Shown here: in pieces, positions 9,401 to 17,719 of the stretch
Layout of the letters: every line of letters starts with the position of its first letter
Position numbering within the stretch: the stretch's first letter is position 1
NCBI RefSeq assembly: GCF_943373825.1
Contig: NZ_CALSBP010000002.1
Location: forward strand, 1,973,501-2,037,500
Direction of reading: 5' to 3'
DNA length: 64,000 nucleotides
From: Aquimarina spinulae
Lineage (GTDB): Bacteria > Bacteroidota > Bacteroidia > Flavobacteriales > Flavobacteriaceae
Position numbers and translations under genes: made by a program
The notes under the pieces: model-generated
Seen by the model: the letters and a program-made list of their open reading frames with translations, nothing else
Database searches by the model: none
What the model was told of the DNA's origin: nothing

Positions 9401-11273
9401 TATCCCAATTAAATTTAATGGTATGATCTGTATCACTATCTTTATTAGCCTTCCAATCCTTACCCGGGGCTCCCTGTTCTACTACTCTGTTAAGAGGAGA
9501 AGCTTCAAACACACTCTCTGAATAGGCATTAAAATCCTCATGACCTTTTGCTACTCCAATAAAATCATCAGCGTACTTAGTTTCATAATACTGGTTAATA
9601 TCGTTAACAATATCAACATCTTTATAACTCCCAACGCTAGTATTCGATTCAAAAGGCAAGTATTGTTTGTCTTGCCTGCCATACTCATCATACCCGATGT
9701 GGGTTACAATATCTTTACCATCGGGTGAAGCTTTGATCGCGATTTGCTGTTTTGTTCTACCCAATCCATCAAAATAAGTAACACTCTCTATCACATCTTT
9801 ATTATAATCTAGCTCATCCGGTGAGGTCATGGGTTCTTGATACACCCGGGTAAATACATAGTTCTCATTAGAGAGATGAAGCTGGTGAGGAATAAAAATA
9901 CAGCCTTGTTGAGGGCCTGATTTTTCTGGACATTGATCATTATTATTCAATACATATCCCGCAGGTTGGATACACTGTTGTTTTAAAACATTAGGATCCC
10001 CAAAACCATCACCATCGGTATCTGCATACCAAACCGTATTAGGGTGGATGGCGGCACTACCATCATCACAATCTCCCAGGGGTTTTACCGTTAAACTATA
10101 GCCACTACCTGGATGAGCACATTGGGTTTTGGTCGTACTGGCAAAACCATCACCATCACTATTCTTATACCAAACTGTATTAGGATGAATGGCTGCATTA
10201 CTATCATCACAATCCCCCAGTGGTTTTACCGTTAAGCTATATCCAGTTCCGGGATTACTACATTGTGTTTTGGTCGTACTGGCAAAGCCATCACCATCAC
10301 TATTTTTATACCAAACTGTATTAGGATGGATAGCTGCATTATTATCATCACAATCTCCCAGGGGTTTTACCGTTAAACTATATCCAGCTCCGGGATTGGT
10401 ACATTGTGTTTTGGTAGAGGTTGCAAATCCATCACCATCACTATTCTTATACCAAACCGTATTAGGGTGCATTGCTGCATTATTATCATTACAATCTCCC
10501 ACGCTTCGGGAGTATCCTGTCGGTTGGCTACACTGTCGTTTTACCGCTCCCAAATCAGAGGCCGTTCCCCAGCCATCACTATCACCATCAGGATACCATA
10601 CCGTATTGGGGTTTAAACTACTATCGCCATCATGACAATCGGTCACCGGTAGTACTGTACGGGTATACCCTGCTCCGGGGCTACTACATTGCTTTTTTGT
10701 TGCAATCGCAAAACCATCACCATCACTATCCTTATACCATACTGTATTAGGGTGTATGGCACTACTGCCATCATTACAATCACTACTATTGGTTACATAT
10801 CCAGAGGGTTGTACACTGCGATAGGTGCTTATACCAGGATGACCATATCCATCGCCATCGGCATCTCTATAAAAATGTCGAGGAGCAATATTGGTAATCA
10901 GACTGGTACTGTCATCTCTATCACTATTATTGGTCACATAACCAGAAGGCTGTACACTACGATAGGTTACTATATTGGGATTACCCCAACCATCTCCATC
11001 GGCATCTCTATAAAAGTTCTTAGGTGGGATATTGGTAATCCATTGATTATTATCATTAATATCTCCATATTTAGAAACATATCCACTGGGAATGGTAAGC
11101 TGGCAGGTTTTGTTGTTATAATTACCCCAACCATCACCATCGGCATCACGGTAAGAAGTAATACCACAATCTCCCAGAACAGGATCTCCACCCCCAAACT
11201 GGGAGAACATCATTGTACTGCTCATCATTACAATAAGCATTATTATATACTGTTGTATTTTAGTATTTCTCAT
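6477..11273 (-). CDS. Secreted RHS/YD-repeat protein with N-terminal calcium-binding-like repeats
   Basis: This 1598-residue protein has a Sec signal (residues 1-25), then nine MopE-like metal-binding repeats (about 35-450, 'D.DGDGFG...GDCDDNNAAIHPNTVWY'). A long YD-repeat region follows ('YDEYGRQDKQ', 'YDALGQLERK', 'YDKVGNILS'), then the conserved RHS core end near 1350-1385 ('RNYDPTLGRW', 'SPYNYGFDNP', 'DPDGMM'). The last roughly 210 residues are variable and match no toxin family I know. Family members are surface or secreted shell proteins that often carry C-terminal toxins. It lies 8 bp downstream of a second RHS gene and 6 bp upstream of a candidate immunity gene. Confidence 0.85.
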   Translation of the reverse strand: MRNTKIQQYIIMLIVMMSSTMMFSQFGGGDPVLGDCGITSYRDADGDGWGNYNNKTCQLTIPSGYVSKYGDINDNNQWITNIPPKNFYRDADGDGWGNPNIVTYRSVQPSGYVTNNSDRDDSTSLITNIAPRHFYRDADGDGYGHPGISTYRSVQPSGYVTNSSDCNDGSSAIHPNTVWYKDSDGDGFAIATKKQCSSPGAGYTRTVLPVTDCHDGDSSLNPNTVWYPDGDSDGWGTASDLGAVKRQCSQPTGYSRSVGDCNDNNAAMHPNTVWYKNSDGDGFATSTKTQCTNPGAGYSLTVKPLGDCDDNNAAIHPNTVWYKNSDGDGFASTTKTQCSNPGTGYSLTVKPLGDCDDSNAAIHPNTVWYKNSDGDGFASTTKTQCAHPGSGYSLTVKPLGDCDDGSAAIHPNTVWYADTDGDGFGDPNVLKQQCIQPAGYVLNNNDQCPEKSGPQQGCIFIPHQLHLSNENYVFTRVYQEPMTSPDELDYNKDVIESVTYFDGLGRTKQQIAIKASPDGKDIVTHIGYDEYGRQDKQYLPFESNTSVGSYKDVDIVNDINQYYETKYADDFIGVAKGHEDFNAYSESVFEASPLNRVVEQGAPGKDWKANKDSDTDHTIKFNWDTNIANEVVAFKVNFANPGDTETPGLVQDGFYPANQLYVTITKDENWTAADGHNHTTKEYKDKQGRVVLKRTYNAGAAHDTYYVYDRFSKLTYVISPKVNVTDGVSENELSELCYQYKYDNRNRLIEKKIPGKDWEYIVYNKLDQPILTQDANLKADNTWLFTKYDPFRRVAYTGKISITGKDRKQLQIEANGYADELWVTRGAKVSIGGVDMYYTDGGYPKALAGEVLTINYYDDYAFLGTTPQQAFIKPNTIYGEAVSDQTKTLATGSLVKILDTSYWTTTVTYYDNKSRPIYVASKNEYLNTTDIVESDLDFVGKVEETTTRHIKDSNAAIVTIDTFTYDDMGRLLIQTQKINTQAVETIVQNTYDALGQLERKKTGGGLQEVDYTYNVRGWLTKINDPNTTLGNKLFAFGINYNTTTENLGATPLYNGNISETIWKTANDNTKRAYGYQYDALNRITEGISSDGNYNLSGITYDKVGNILSLNRKGNLNEAANSFGDMDILTYAYDSGNKLLKVADTGNTTFGFKDGSNTGNDYAYDSNGNMTVDNNKNISGIVYNHLNLPTRINVNGGAEYINYIYDATGTKLKKIATTTNGKIFTEYAGNYVYKNSNLEFFNHSEGIVEHEADGYKYVYQYRDHLQNVRLSYKDANKDGVITQDEIVQEKNYYPFGLKMRGINETLRGRNHNYGFGGKEKQDELNLGWIDITARNYDPTLGRWMNLDPLAEQMRRHSPYNYGFDNPIFFIDPDGMMPQGSIDPPKWLVNLGKKAASTIRSAGNYIQEKSTQAGMYLADKGYNKAGAIVAATGEATNNMVKNGLKGDIGVNANLKISSGNRIVLGYKGLAGVDINAGSVEILELGYESGVNEKGESFVKTTVDYLEKDDSNDSTYGFTTNGFILGESGIEGGHTRTKDGVESNQYFEAIGISTIGDVTYRPEDAEVEVSRSKGVSFSFGAIVTIDIELEGVIKGSASVKK
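9920..11175 (-). repeat. Nine tandem MopE-like coding repeats
   Basis: Within the RHS gene, about nine repeats of 40-47 codons encode Asp/Gly-rich motifs (DGDGxG, DCxDxxxxxHPNTVWY) of the putative metal-binding MopE / thrombospondin type 3 kind. Repeats 6-8 (roughly 10045-10480) are almost identical at DNA level (repeated 'TGGGGGATTG'/'CAGGGGTTTT' blocks on the plus strand), pointing to recent expansion by slippage or recombination. Confidence 0.8.
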
Positions 11274-11281
11274 TGTTTTTC

Positions 11282-14200
11282 TTATTTTTTATACCCGTAT
11301 TTGTTCTCTGAAATCAGCTTCCCTGCATCATCCTTTACATATTCCAATCTATTGAAGGTATCATAGCTATAATGCATAGTATATCCTTTGGGATCGGTAA
11401 CAGAGGTTACCCCTATCAGTGGGTCATAGGTATAGGAAGTGATCTGTGCACCTGCAAAATAAGGATGTGCCCGAAGCTGAGCCACCAGATCTCGCATGTT
11501 TTGCTCTTTTGCGGTAGTATCTTCACTGTTTGAAACCGTTTTTAACTGATCAATCAAACTCGTTACTGCTTCTGGCACAACCGTATAACTGGATTTTACA
11601 ACCTTGGCAATAGGGAAACTATCCTGATACCCCCAGATATAAATAAGGTGACTCCCCTCTGATTGTTTTACCTCTAAGGGATTCCCTTTGGCATCATAAG
11701 ACAGGTATTCGATACGATCTTCCAGGGCCCCTCCTGATTTAGAAGCTTGAATCGCCTTGGGTAAGGTCATACCATTCCAAACCTTATATGTCGTACGTTG
11801 TACACTTACTTGTTGATCCCCTACCCAGGTTTCTTGCTGGATAGGCGCTCCTATACGATGACCACTACTCTTTTTAAGAGTACCTATTGCGGTGTACTCC
11901 TCGGTAGTAAGAGGTGCTCCAAGAGCGGTAGCAGAGGTTACATCATCTGCAAAAAAACGTTTAGAGGTTATCATCTCTCCAAAGCTATTGGTAGTGGTAG
12001 TTGCTATAGGGATGGTTCTCCCCTGATACCCTATATCATAAGTATACTGAGTCGTCGTTTTTACATCTCCCGATGGATAATATGTTGTTTGTTCTCTACC
12101 AGAGGGTAAATAGCGTTCACTGATGTTATCATATCTTGCATGTTCATTAAGATCTCCAACCTTACCCATCATCAGGTTTTGTGTTCGTAAATCATCGGTA
12201 GGGCTATAGATCGTTTTTGTGGCTTCAACTATGGTGAACTTATCTGTTGATTTCTCATATCGATACTGTTTCTCTTCTAATAACTGACCTCTACGATGTG
12301 AATAATCTGTTGCAGGAACCATCAAATTACCAATACCATCAAATACATTAGTAGCATTAATACTCCCATCTGCACTGTAGCTATAGATGTACTGGGTTTT
12401 TCCATTTTCTTGACCCTGAGTATACTCGGTAACATTAGTATAATTTACATGAGAACCACCTTGACCATTGAGTGGAAAAATTGCATTTGACCGTAAAACA
12501 TCCTGGCTACAGTCACTAAAAGGGATCCTACGCGATACAAAAACTGGAGGGTTTAAAGACCTGCCACTAGATACTGTAGCATCATCAAACTTTTGATAGT
12601 CATATTTTTTGCTGTTAATCATGGCATTATCATGATCCATAAACTGGATTTCTTTTATCCGTAAGCCTCCAACTATTGCTTCATTGGCCTGGCTTGCATT
12701 AATGGCTATTTTTTGAGTAAAAGCAATACTCACAGTATTCCCCGTTTGAAATGGACCATTTTCAATTTTTATGGTATAGCTACCAGCAGATAAACGCTCA
12801 ATACCGGTCTCATTGGCGGTATTAAAAGTCGTTATAATAGCATCGTCTTTATATAAACGTATCGCCGGGCAATCGTTGTTACTGTATTGACAGGAGGTTT
12901 CTGCTGCTACACTATAATAGGCATCAGTAGATTCACTAAGGGTAAAGGTGGTAGAAAAAGTAGCCCCGGGTTGTGAAGCGTCGTTATGCAACTGGGCTCC
13001 TGGGATTTGTTGGTCTACCATTTTGGTTCCTATAAAAAAATCTTGATTCCCTGATAAGGTATTGGATTCAAAAATAAACTTGCTTTTTCCTCCTGTGGGA
13101 TAAACAATCTCTTCTAACAATAAAGCCTTGGTATGCAATTCACTTACGGTTCTATCTGCTCCTGCTACTTCTACAGCAGAAGTATAAGGAACATACACAA
13201 TACCAGGATATAGTTTAGCATTATTGACTCCGTTATAATACCCCCATAAATCCTGTGAAAACGAAAAACGCTCTGGCAATTGATGGGCCTGGTTATAGGT
13301 AAAACGATGAACTTTATTGTCTGTACTACCTTTTTGTTGGGTGATGGTTTTAAGATAAAGACGCTTGGTACGCTGATCTGTATCGCCATAATTCAATAAA
13401 TGCTCCATACCCCCGGGAGAAGTAAAATAGCCTTGTTCCAACACATATCGATCAATAGTAACATTGTTGCTATCTAACAGTTTGACCCCGGTAAGCGCTT
13501 TGTCATTTTTAAGATCTATACGAGTATCATTATATTCTAAAACAATACTGCCTTGAGTAGTCGTGATAGATGATAAATAGGTAGGGGTATACTTATCTTC
13601 TGTCAAAGAAACAGGCTCTGCTGCAGTACTGCTACTACACGATGATCCAACTCCTATTAAATTTTTACTTTGCCCCGTTATATTCCAATAGGTAATCTGC
13701 TGAGTCCCCTTGGTATAGTTAAAATTGATTTGATTCCCACGATAATCAGAAATCTGAGTTAAGTACCATCCCGTAGTATGTTCTATAATTCTTGAAGGTA
13801 AATTAGTTGCTTGCGAAAAAAAACGGGTCTCCTTGATTTCAGCTACCTGTTGAGTAGTTCCGGGAATCTCTCCAAAACTATAGAGCACTCCTTCTGGCGT
13901 GGTCACCTGCCATCCTGAAATGGTAATCCCATCCCGAAGCGCCACAATCTTTAAATCACTCTTTTGATGCATAACGATAGTACCGTTCTGATTAAAAAAG
14001 AACTTGCCGGACAACCCGGCGACATTAATATGGTAGACATCTGATTCAAAATCCTGGTTGTCTGATATGGCGGATTGAAATAATTGTGCCCGCCCATTGG
14101 CATCCTGGGCAAAATAATGATCAATTGTGTTACTGGTATTAATAAAGCCTTCGGTGTGGTCATCGGCAATACCGCGAACCTGGCGGGAGATCATACCTCC

Positions 14201-14479
14201 ACCATGAAGTGACCAGCCCAACCCCACTCGGGAAGCCATCTCACCTACTCTAATCCCTGAAGCATGATAACTCACAGAAACCGAAGCACTCAACATGCCC
14301 TCGGAGATACTGGCTAGCGGAATCGAAATATTAGGAGTACCTGTAAAAAGACTCACAGGCACATCAAGATACTTACCCATAGCGGCTACCTCTGGAGTAG
14401 GAGGAGCCAGATCTGGTAACTCCTGGCCCGACATCACAGCACTCAGCATAAAAACAAAGAATAAAAGTTGTTTTTTCAT
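11282..14479 (-). CDS. Secreted RHS/YD-repeat partner protein
   Basis: The start at 14479 (MKKQLLFFVFMLSAVMSGQE) is preferred because it opens with a Sec signal; the frame runs open 78 nt further upstream. About 1065 residues. The N-terminal part ('TGTPNISIPLASI', 'VSVSYHASGIRVGEMASRVGLGWSLHGGGMISR') is the signature start of Bacteroidota RHS/YD proteins. The C-terminus carries YD motifs ('YDPLIGVTSVTDPKGYTMHYSYDTFNRLEYVKD') but no DPxG toxin junction. It probably pairs with the downstream RHS protein as two halves of one shell, as the 8-bp gap suggests. The role in export or display is inference. Confidence 0.85.
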   Translation of the reverse strand: MKKQLLFFVFMLSAVMSGQELPDLAPPTPEVAAMGKYLDVPVSLFTGTPNISIPLASISEGMLSASVSVSYHASGIRVGEMASRVGLGWSLHGGGMISRQVRGIADDHTEGFINTSNTIDHYFAQDANGRAQLFQSAISDNQDFESDVYHINVAGLSGKFFFNQNGTIVMHQKSDLKIVALRDGITISGWQVTTPEGVLYSFGEIPGTTQQVAEIKETRFFSQATNLPSRIIEHTTGWYLTQISDYRGNQINFNYTKGTQQITYWNITGQSKNLIGVGSSCSSSTAAEPVSLTEDKYTPTYLSSITTTQGSIVLEYNDTRIDLKNDKALTGVKLLDSNNVTIDRYVLEQGYFTSPGGMEHLLNYGDTDQRTKRLYLKTITQQKGSTDNKVHRFTYNQAHQLPERFSFSQDLWGYYNGVNNAKLYPGIVYVPYTSAVEVAGADRTVSELHTKALLLEEIVYPTGGKSKFIFESNTLSGNQDFFIGTKMVDQQIPGAQLHNDASQPGATFSTTFTLSESTDAYYSVAAETSCQYSNNDCPAIRLYKDDAIITTFNTANETGIERLSAGSYTIKIENGPFQTGNTVSIAFTQKIAINASQANEAIVGGLRIKEIQFMDHDNAMINSKKYDYQKFDDATVSSGRSLNPPVFVSRRIPFSDCSQDVLRSNAIFPLNGQGGSHVNYTNVTEYTQGQENGKTQYIYSYSADGSINATNVFDGIGNLMVPATDYSHRRGQLLEEKQYRYEKSTDKFTIVEATKTIYSPTDDLRTQNLMMGKVGDLNEHARYDNISERYLPSGREQTTYYPSGDVKTTTQYTYDIGYQGRTIPIATTTTNSFGEMITSKRFFADDVTSATALGAPLTTEEYTAIGTLKKSSGHRIGAPIQQETWVGDQQVSVQRTTYKVWNGMTLPKAIQASKSGGALEDRIEYLSYDAKGNPLEVKQSEGSHLIYIWGYQDSFPIAKVVKSSYTVVPEAVTSLIDQLKTVSNSEDTTAKEQNMRDLVAQLRAHPYFAGAQITSYTYDPLIGVTSVTDPKGYTMHYSYDTFNRLEYVKDDAGKLISENKYGYKK

Positions 14480-14665
14480 AAAAGTAATTTTTGTAATGAT
14501 TATTTTTTTATGGTCATACCTATTCTTACCATATGTATAAATCAGTAAGAATAGCACAATCCATGATTATTAGTTTGATATTAAGAATTGTTGTTTTTAC
14601 AAAGGTTACATAAGTTAAATTGCAGTCTTTTTGTTTTCATAGTTAGATAATTATATAGTTAATAT

Positions 14666-15046
14666 TTAAGTACTCCGTGTGCAATAATACACCATGCCAG
14701 TTTCATTTTTCGGGACTGGGTAAAAAAAGCTAAAAGTTTTTTTATTTATATTTTCTACCATAGTATACATATGATTCACAGTGGTTTTATTGGAATAAAA
14801 ACCACAGGTGAATTTGACCGATTCTGCATAATAATACTGCTGTGAAGAGGTGTCGAATTCTACAGGGGCATTAAGTTGTTTCATGATAAAAAGGGTGCGG
14901 TATAGTTTGGTTTTAGAGATCTTTAACTTTGCTGCCAGTTCCATAGGAGATCCGGCAGCATTAAGACGGATCAGTTGATCAATACGTTGTATCAATTCGA
15001 TTTGTTTTAGCATGATATTCATAACTCTAAAGTTTTTCGCGTTCAT
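14666..15046 (-). CDS. Helix-turn-helix protein upstream of the RHS operon
   Basis: 126 residues from 15046; in-frame starts at 15022 and 15013 are equally plausible. Residues about 15-60 form a DeoR/HTH_11-type helix-turn-helix ('IELIQRIDQLIRLNAAGSPMELAAKLKISKTKLYRTLFIMKQL'-like spacing), followed by a short domain with aromatic residues. It is co-directional with and about 190 bp upstream of the RHS operon, so a regulator of that operon is likely. No close family was recognised. Confidence 0.6.
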   Translation of the reverse strand: MNAKNFRVMNIMLKQIELIQRIDQLIRLNAAGSPMELAAKLKISKTKLYRTLFIMKQLNAPVEFDTSSQQYYYAESVKFTCGFYSNKTTVNHMYTMVENINKKTFSFFYPVPKNETGMVYYCTRST

Positions 15047-15140
15047 TAAAAAATCATTGCTATAGGCATAAGCAGGTGTTCACTATCGGTAGATTATGGG
15101 AAACGGGGCATGATGTTTTGGGGAAACATCAACAGTGAGG

Positions 15141-15362
15141 TTATTCATAATAGCCTGAGCCTGCATCATAGAGGTCATCTTCTTCTTCATACTCATCATC
15201 ACCGTACCAAATTTTATCATATTCAGCACGGTCAACTCCCAGAGGATAGTTATGTCTAGTTTCATAGTGTGATTCCTTATCCTGTATCAGTTTATCTTGC
15301 AGTAGGGCAATGGTTAAAGAGAGCATTGATATAATGATGGCTAGTAGCATTACGTTTTTCAT
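15141..15362 (-). CDS. Small membrane-anchored acidic protein
   Basis: A 73-residue protein with an N-terminal hydrophobic helix (about 4-22, 'VMLLAIIISMLSLTIALL') and a strongly acidic, tyrosine-rich tail ('GDDEYEEEDDLYDAGSGYYE'). It starts 3 bp after the stop of the 57-residue gene upstream, so the two are coupled. No family is recognised. An overlapping reading frame at 15083-15265 is a shadow. Confidence 0.5.
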   Translation of the reverse strand: MKNVMLLAIIISMLSLTIALLQDKLIQDKESHYETRHNYPLGVDRAEYDKIWYGDDEYEEEDDLYDAGSGYYE

Positions 15363-15365
15363 AAT

Positions 15366-15539
15366 TCAAATGGTTTTTGTGATATCATTTACAAAAGCAT
15401 ATATTTTAGCATAGATCATCACCTGTTTTGGGTTATCATTTAAAAGTTGGTACATAAACTCACCAGTATCAATATGCAATGCTTTTAAAATGCCATTGAG
15501 CATATCTGGTGGTATATCATTTATATCGTCTGGTAACAT
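15366..15539 (-). CDS. 57-residue hypothetical protein
   Basis: ATG at 15539 to TGA at 15366 encodes 57 residues (start MLPDDINDIPPDMLNGILKA). It is mostly helical and soluble, and ends 3 bp before the start of the next small gene. Support comes from tight coupling and a plausible amino-acid composition. No homology was recognised. It belongs to the small leftward gene set between the RHS operon and the CI/Cro-like genes. Confidence 0.45.
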   Translation of the reverse strand: MLPDDINDIPPDMLNGILKALHIDTGEFMYQLLNDNPKQVMIYAKIYAFVNDITKTI

Positions 15540-16157
15540 ATTTTCTTAATTAAAAAAGGATACAGGAGTAACCTCAATGGGGTATTACACAAACTCAACT
15601 TTAATTATGATTTGGATTACTCCTGTTTTTCCTTTTATCTAAGTAGGCAACACATACACTGATGGTTGTTTACTGTTCGTTTTTTTAGATTATTATTTTT
15701 TTCAATAAGAATACAGGAGTAGTACAACGTAATAGTTTTCTATACGGCTACATATCATAAATGAGGTACTATGTAATTGTGAACATACTCCCATATTCCT
15801 TTTGTACTTTTTGAAATTATGACGAGAGAAGTGTTAGTACGTCCAAGTTTGGGAAAGGATATTTAAAATGGTTTTTAGCTATAAAAAGCTAAACTGGTTT
15901 TAGATGATGATTTATCTCATAGTCTTTTGATTTCTGGCTTCTGACTTTTACATTTATAATTCGTTATTCAGTATTTATTTTGATATTAGGGTGCTGTACA
16001 GATATGAGAAATAAGCATGGCCGTTCCATAAAAAAAATGACTACCCTTAGTAATTATATACGAAACGGTACCATGCTTATATGAGTCTTACAAGTACTCG
16101 ATATTCCTTAGTGCTTATACAAAATTTAGCTTTACTATACTAGTTACTTCTTTTTCA
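15540..16157. other. Gene-free stretch with inverted and dispersed repeats
   Basis: No gene is supported. ACAGGAGTAA (15562-15571) is reversed at 15617-15626 and followed by a T tract, a terminator-like structure with a long loop. ATAAGCATGG (16011-16020) is reversed at 16071-16080, with further pairing of CCGTT/AACGG. A segment near 15926-15976 (TTCTGGCTTCTGACTTTTAC, then TTCGTTATTCAGTATT) recurs in similar form near 51111-51152, a dispersed chromosomal repeat. Confidence 0.5.
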
Positions 16158-16427
16158 CTATGAAACTGCGGTCATATATAGAGGGTTACCTATATTTATC
16201 GTTTCAATACATAATTTTGATTTTTTAATTATTTTAGCGACTTCAAGGGCGGTACTACCATTGTAGAACTTTTCTTTTATCCATATGCGAAGAAGAAGTG
16301 CATAGCCTCTATGCTCCTTTACACAAGTTTTGAAAAGTTTTGGGTCTATAAACAAATAGTTAAATACCCTTTCTTCAAAAAACTTAAATTGATTTGGTTC
16401 TAAAACACACTTTATATTCTCTTTCAT
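16158..16427 (-). CDS. Hypothetical 89-residue protein
   Basis: A soluble 89-residue protein, predicted mostly helical ('FFEERVFNYLFIDPKLFKTCVKEH', 'ALLLRIWIKEKFYNGSTALEVAKIIKKS'). The segment 'STALEVAKIIKKSKLCIE' resembles a helix-turn-helix, but too weakly to claim a family. It is 19 bp downstream of the Cro-like gene and probably in the same leftward transcript, which implies an element function. Confidence 0.5.
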   Translation of the reverse strand: MKENIKCVLEPNQFKFFEERVFNYLFIDPKLFKTCVKEHRGYALLLRIWIKEKFYNGSTALEVAKIIKKSKLCIETINIGNPLYMTAVS

Positions 16428-16446
16428 AATACTTACTTATTTGGGG

Positions 16447-16725
16447 TTACATTAATCTTTCTAACTCTTTCTCTAATTGTTGCAAAAACATTTTACTATT
16501 TTCAATAGTTTGTTTTTGGTGAGAAATTGCAATTCGTATCATATCTTTAAGTATTTGCTTATTTGGATCTTTTTTTCTCCTATCTCTTATATTAACAATT
16601 GTATTATAATGAACATTGTGTTCTTTTGCTATAGCTTTTATCTGTGATGCGGTTAGTGTATCTTTTAATAATTTAGATAGTAAACCACTTATAGGAGTAC
16701 GACTGCTTATTGCCATATCTTTCAA
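16447..16725 (-). CDS. Cro-like helix-turn-helix protein
   Basis: A 92-residue protein. Residues about 24-50 form a helix-turn-helix ('LTASQIKAIAKEHNVHYNTIVNIRDRRKKDP'-type spacing), followed by a long C-terminal helix with coiled-coil character. It is divergent from the CI-like repressor gene at 16890, with an inverted repeat in the gap. That layout matches the lysogeny-type switches of integrative elements. An alternative start is Met4 at 16716. Confidence 0.6.
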   Translation of the reverse strand: MKDMAISSRTPISGLLSKLLKDTLTASQIKAIAKEHNVHYNTIVNIRDRRKKDPNKQILKDMIRIAISHQKQTIENSKMFLQQLEKELERLM

Positions 16726-16821
16726 GAATTTTTTTACATGTTAATTCAATAGCATACAAATCATAAATTGTTAATACTGTTTTCATATATTTGTTTCTTA
16801 GTTATTGTTTTACAGTGTTAA

Positions 16822-16865
16822 AAATACGAAATAAAATTCGCATATACAATATTTATTTCGTATTT
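16822..16865. promoter_or_regulatory. Inverted-repeat operator between CI-like and Cro-like genes
   Basis: AAATACGAAATAAA (16822-16835) is exactly reversed at 16852-16865 (TTTATTTCGTATTT), with a partial ATTCG half-site between. It lies 24 bp upstream of the repressor start at 16890. Two half sites of this length spaced by 16 bp fit a dimeric repressor binding site; autoregulation by the CI-like protein is inference. Confidence 0.55.
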
Positions 16866-16889
16866 ATTATAATTCACACAATATTTATT

Positions 16890-17330
16890 ATGAAAATAGG
16901 CGATAGAATAAGGAAAGTAATGGAGTTCAAAAACATGAACTACAGATCTTTAGGTATTTTACTGGATTATTCAGATGGCCAAACTAGAAATATCATGATA
17001 AATAAATCTGTTCCGAAAATTGACTTTGTACAAAACCTATTACGCGCTTTTCCTGAAATAAATGTCAACTGGCTGATAACTGGTGAAGGTAGAATGCTTG
17101 ACGATGTATCAGAAAACCAAAAGGTTACAGATTACAGTAAACTAGATAATATAGAACTAATCAAACATCTTCTTGAAAGAAAAGATGAACTCATCCAAGA
17201 TGAGACTTTTAAAGACTACGTAAGAATGGTTATGGAGTTAATCATGGCAGATGATGAAAGAGAGAAGAAAAACAAGGCCTTGGAGGAACTAAAAGAAATT
17301 GCTATAAAGAAGTATTCGAAAAGAAGTTGA
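16890..17330 (+). CDS. CI-like phage/element repressor
   Basis: The start at 16890 (MKIGDRIRKVMEFKNMNY) is chosen because it begins the helix-turn-helix domain; a longer reading frame upstream runs through the operator. 146 residues. Residues 1-70 fit the CI-type fold ('IGDRIRKVMEFKNMNYRSLG', then 'FPEINVNWLITGEGRML', the typical end of this domain in Bacteroidota repressors). The C-terminus is a charged helix with no LexA-type protease domain, so RecA-driven self-cleavage is unlikely. Confidence 0.75.
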   Translation: MKIGDRIRKVMEFKNMNYRSLGILLDYSDGQTRNIMINKSVPKIDFVQNLLRAFPEINVNWLITGEGRMLDDVSENQKVTDYSKLDNIELIKHLLERKDELIQDETFKDYVRMVMELIMADDEREKKNKALEELKEIAIKKYSKRS

Positions 17331-17432
17331 TTTTTTTATAGTGGTTGTTGTTTAAGAAGAATATTAATAATTCTAGATGATCATCTCTTATAAATTAATT
17401 TAAATGAGATAGTGTCTACTATTAACATTTTT

Positions 17433-17711
17433 TCAAAAAGAGAAATCATGTATAATTTCATGGTATAGCTCATTAAATTCACTTTCGGTGTAGTAATTAG
17501 GGTTCTCTTTCAAAATTTCTACCAACACCTCCAATTCAATACGCTGCTTTCTTTCAATGTTATGCAACTTAGAATTGTTTTTCATTTCCTTTCTGATTTC
17601 TTCTTTAACTTCCTTTCGTATAACCTTTGGACTATCATCAAAAAACTTTCTTTGTTCAGATGTAGTATATTTTCTAGGCTTCAATATCTCGAGTAATTTT
17701 TTTAACATCAT
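17433..17711 (-). CDS. Highly charged hypothetical protein
   Basis: A 92-residue, lysine/glutamate-rich protein, predicted helical ('KEVKEEIRKEMKNNSKLHNIERKQRIELEVLV'-like pattern). Family unknown. Its start is 8 bp after the stop of the four-helix membrane protein upstream, so the two are probably co-expressed with the small lipoprotein at 18644. Confidence 0.5.
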   Translation of the reverse strand: MMLKKLLEILKPRKYTTSEQRKFFDDSPKVIRKEVKEEIRKEMKNNSKLHNIERKQRIELEVLVEILKENPNYYTESEFNELYHEIIHDFSF

Positions 17712-17719
17712 TTATCCTA

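Noticed and set aside
10189..11366. Long plus-strand frames inside the RHS gene
   Set aside because: Shadows of the repetitive MopE-like coding region on the other strand.
15083..15265. 60-codon frame overlapping the small acidic gene
   Set aside because: Out of frame with the better-supported 73-residue gene and low-complexity in composition.
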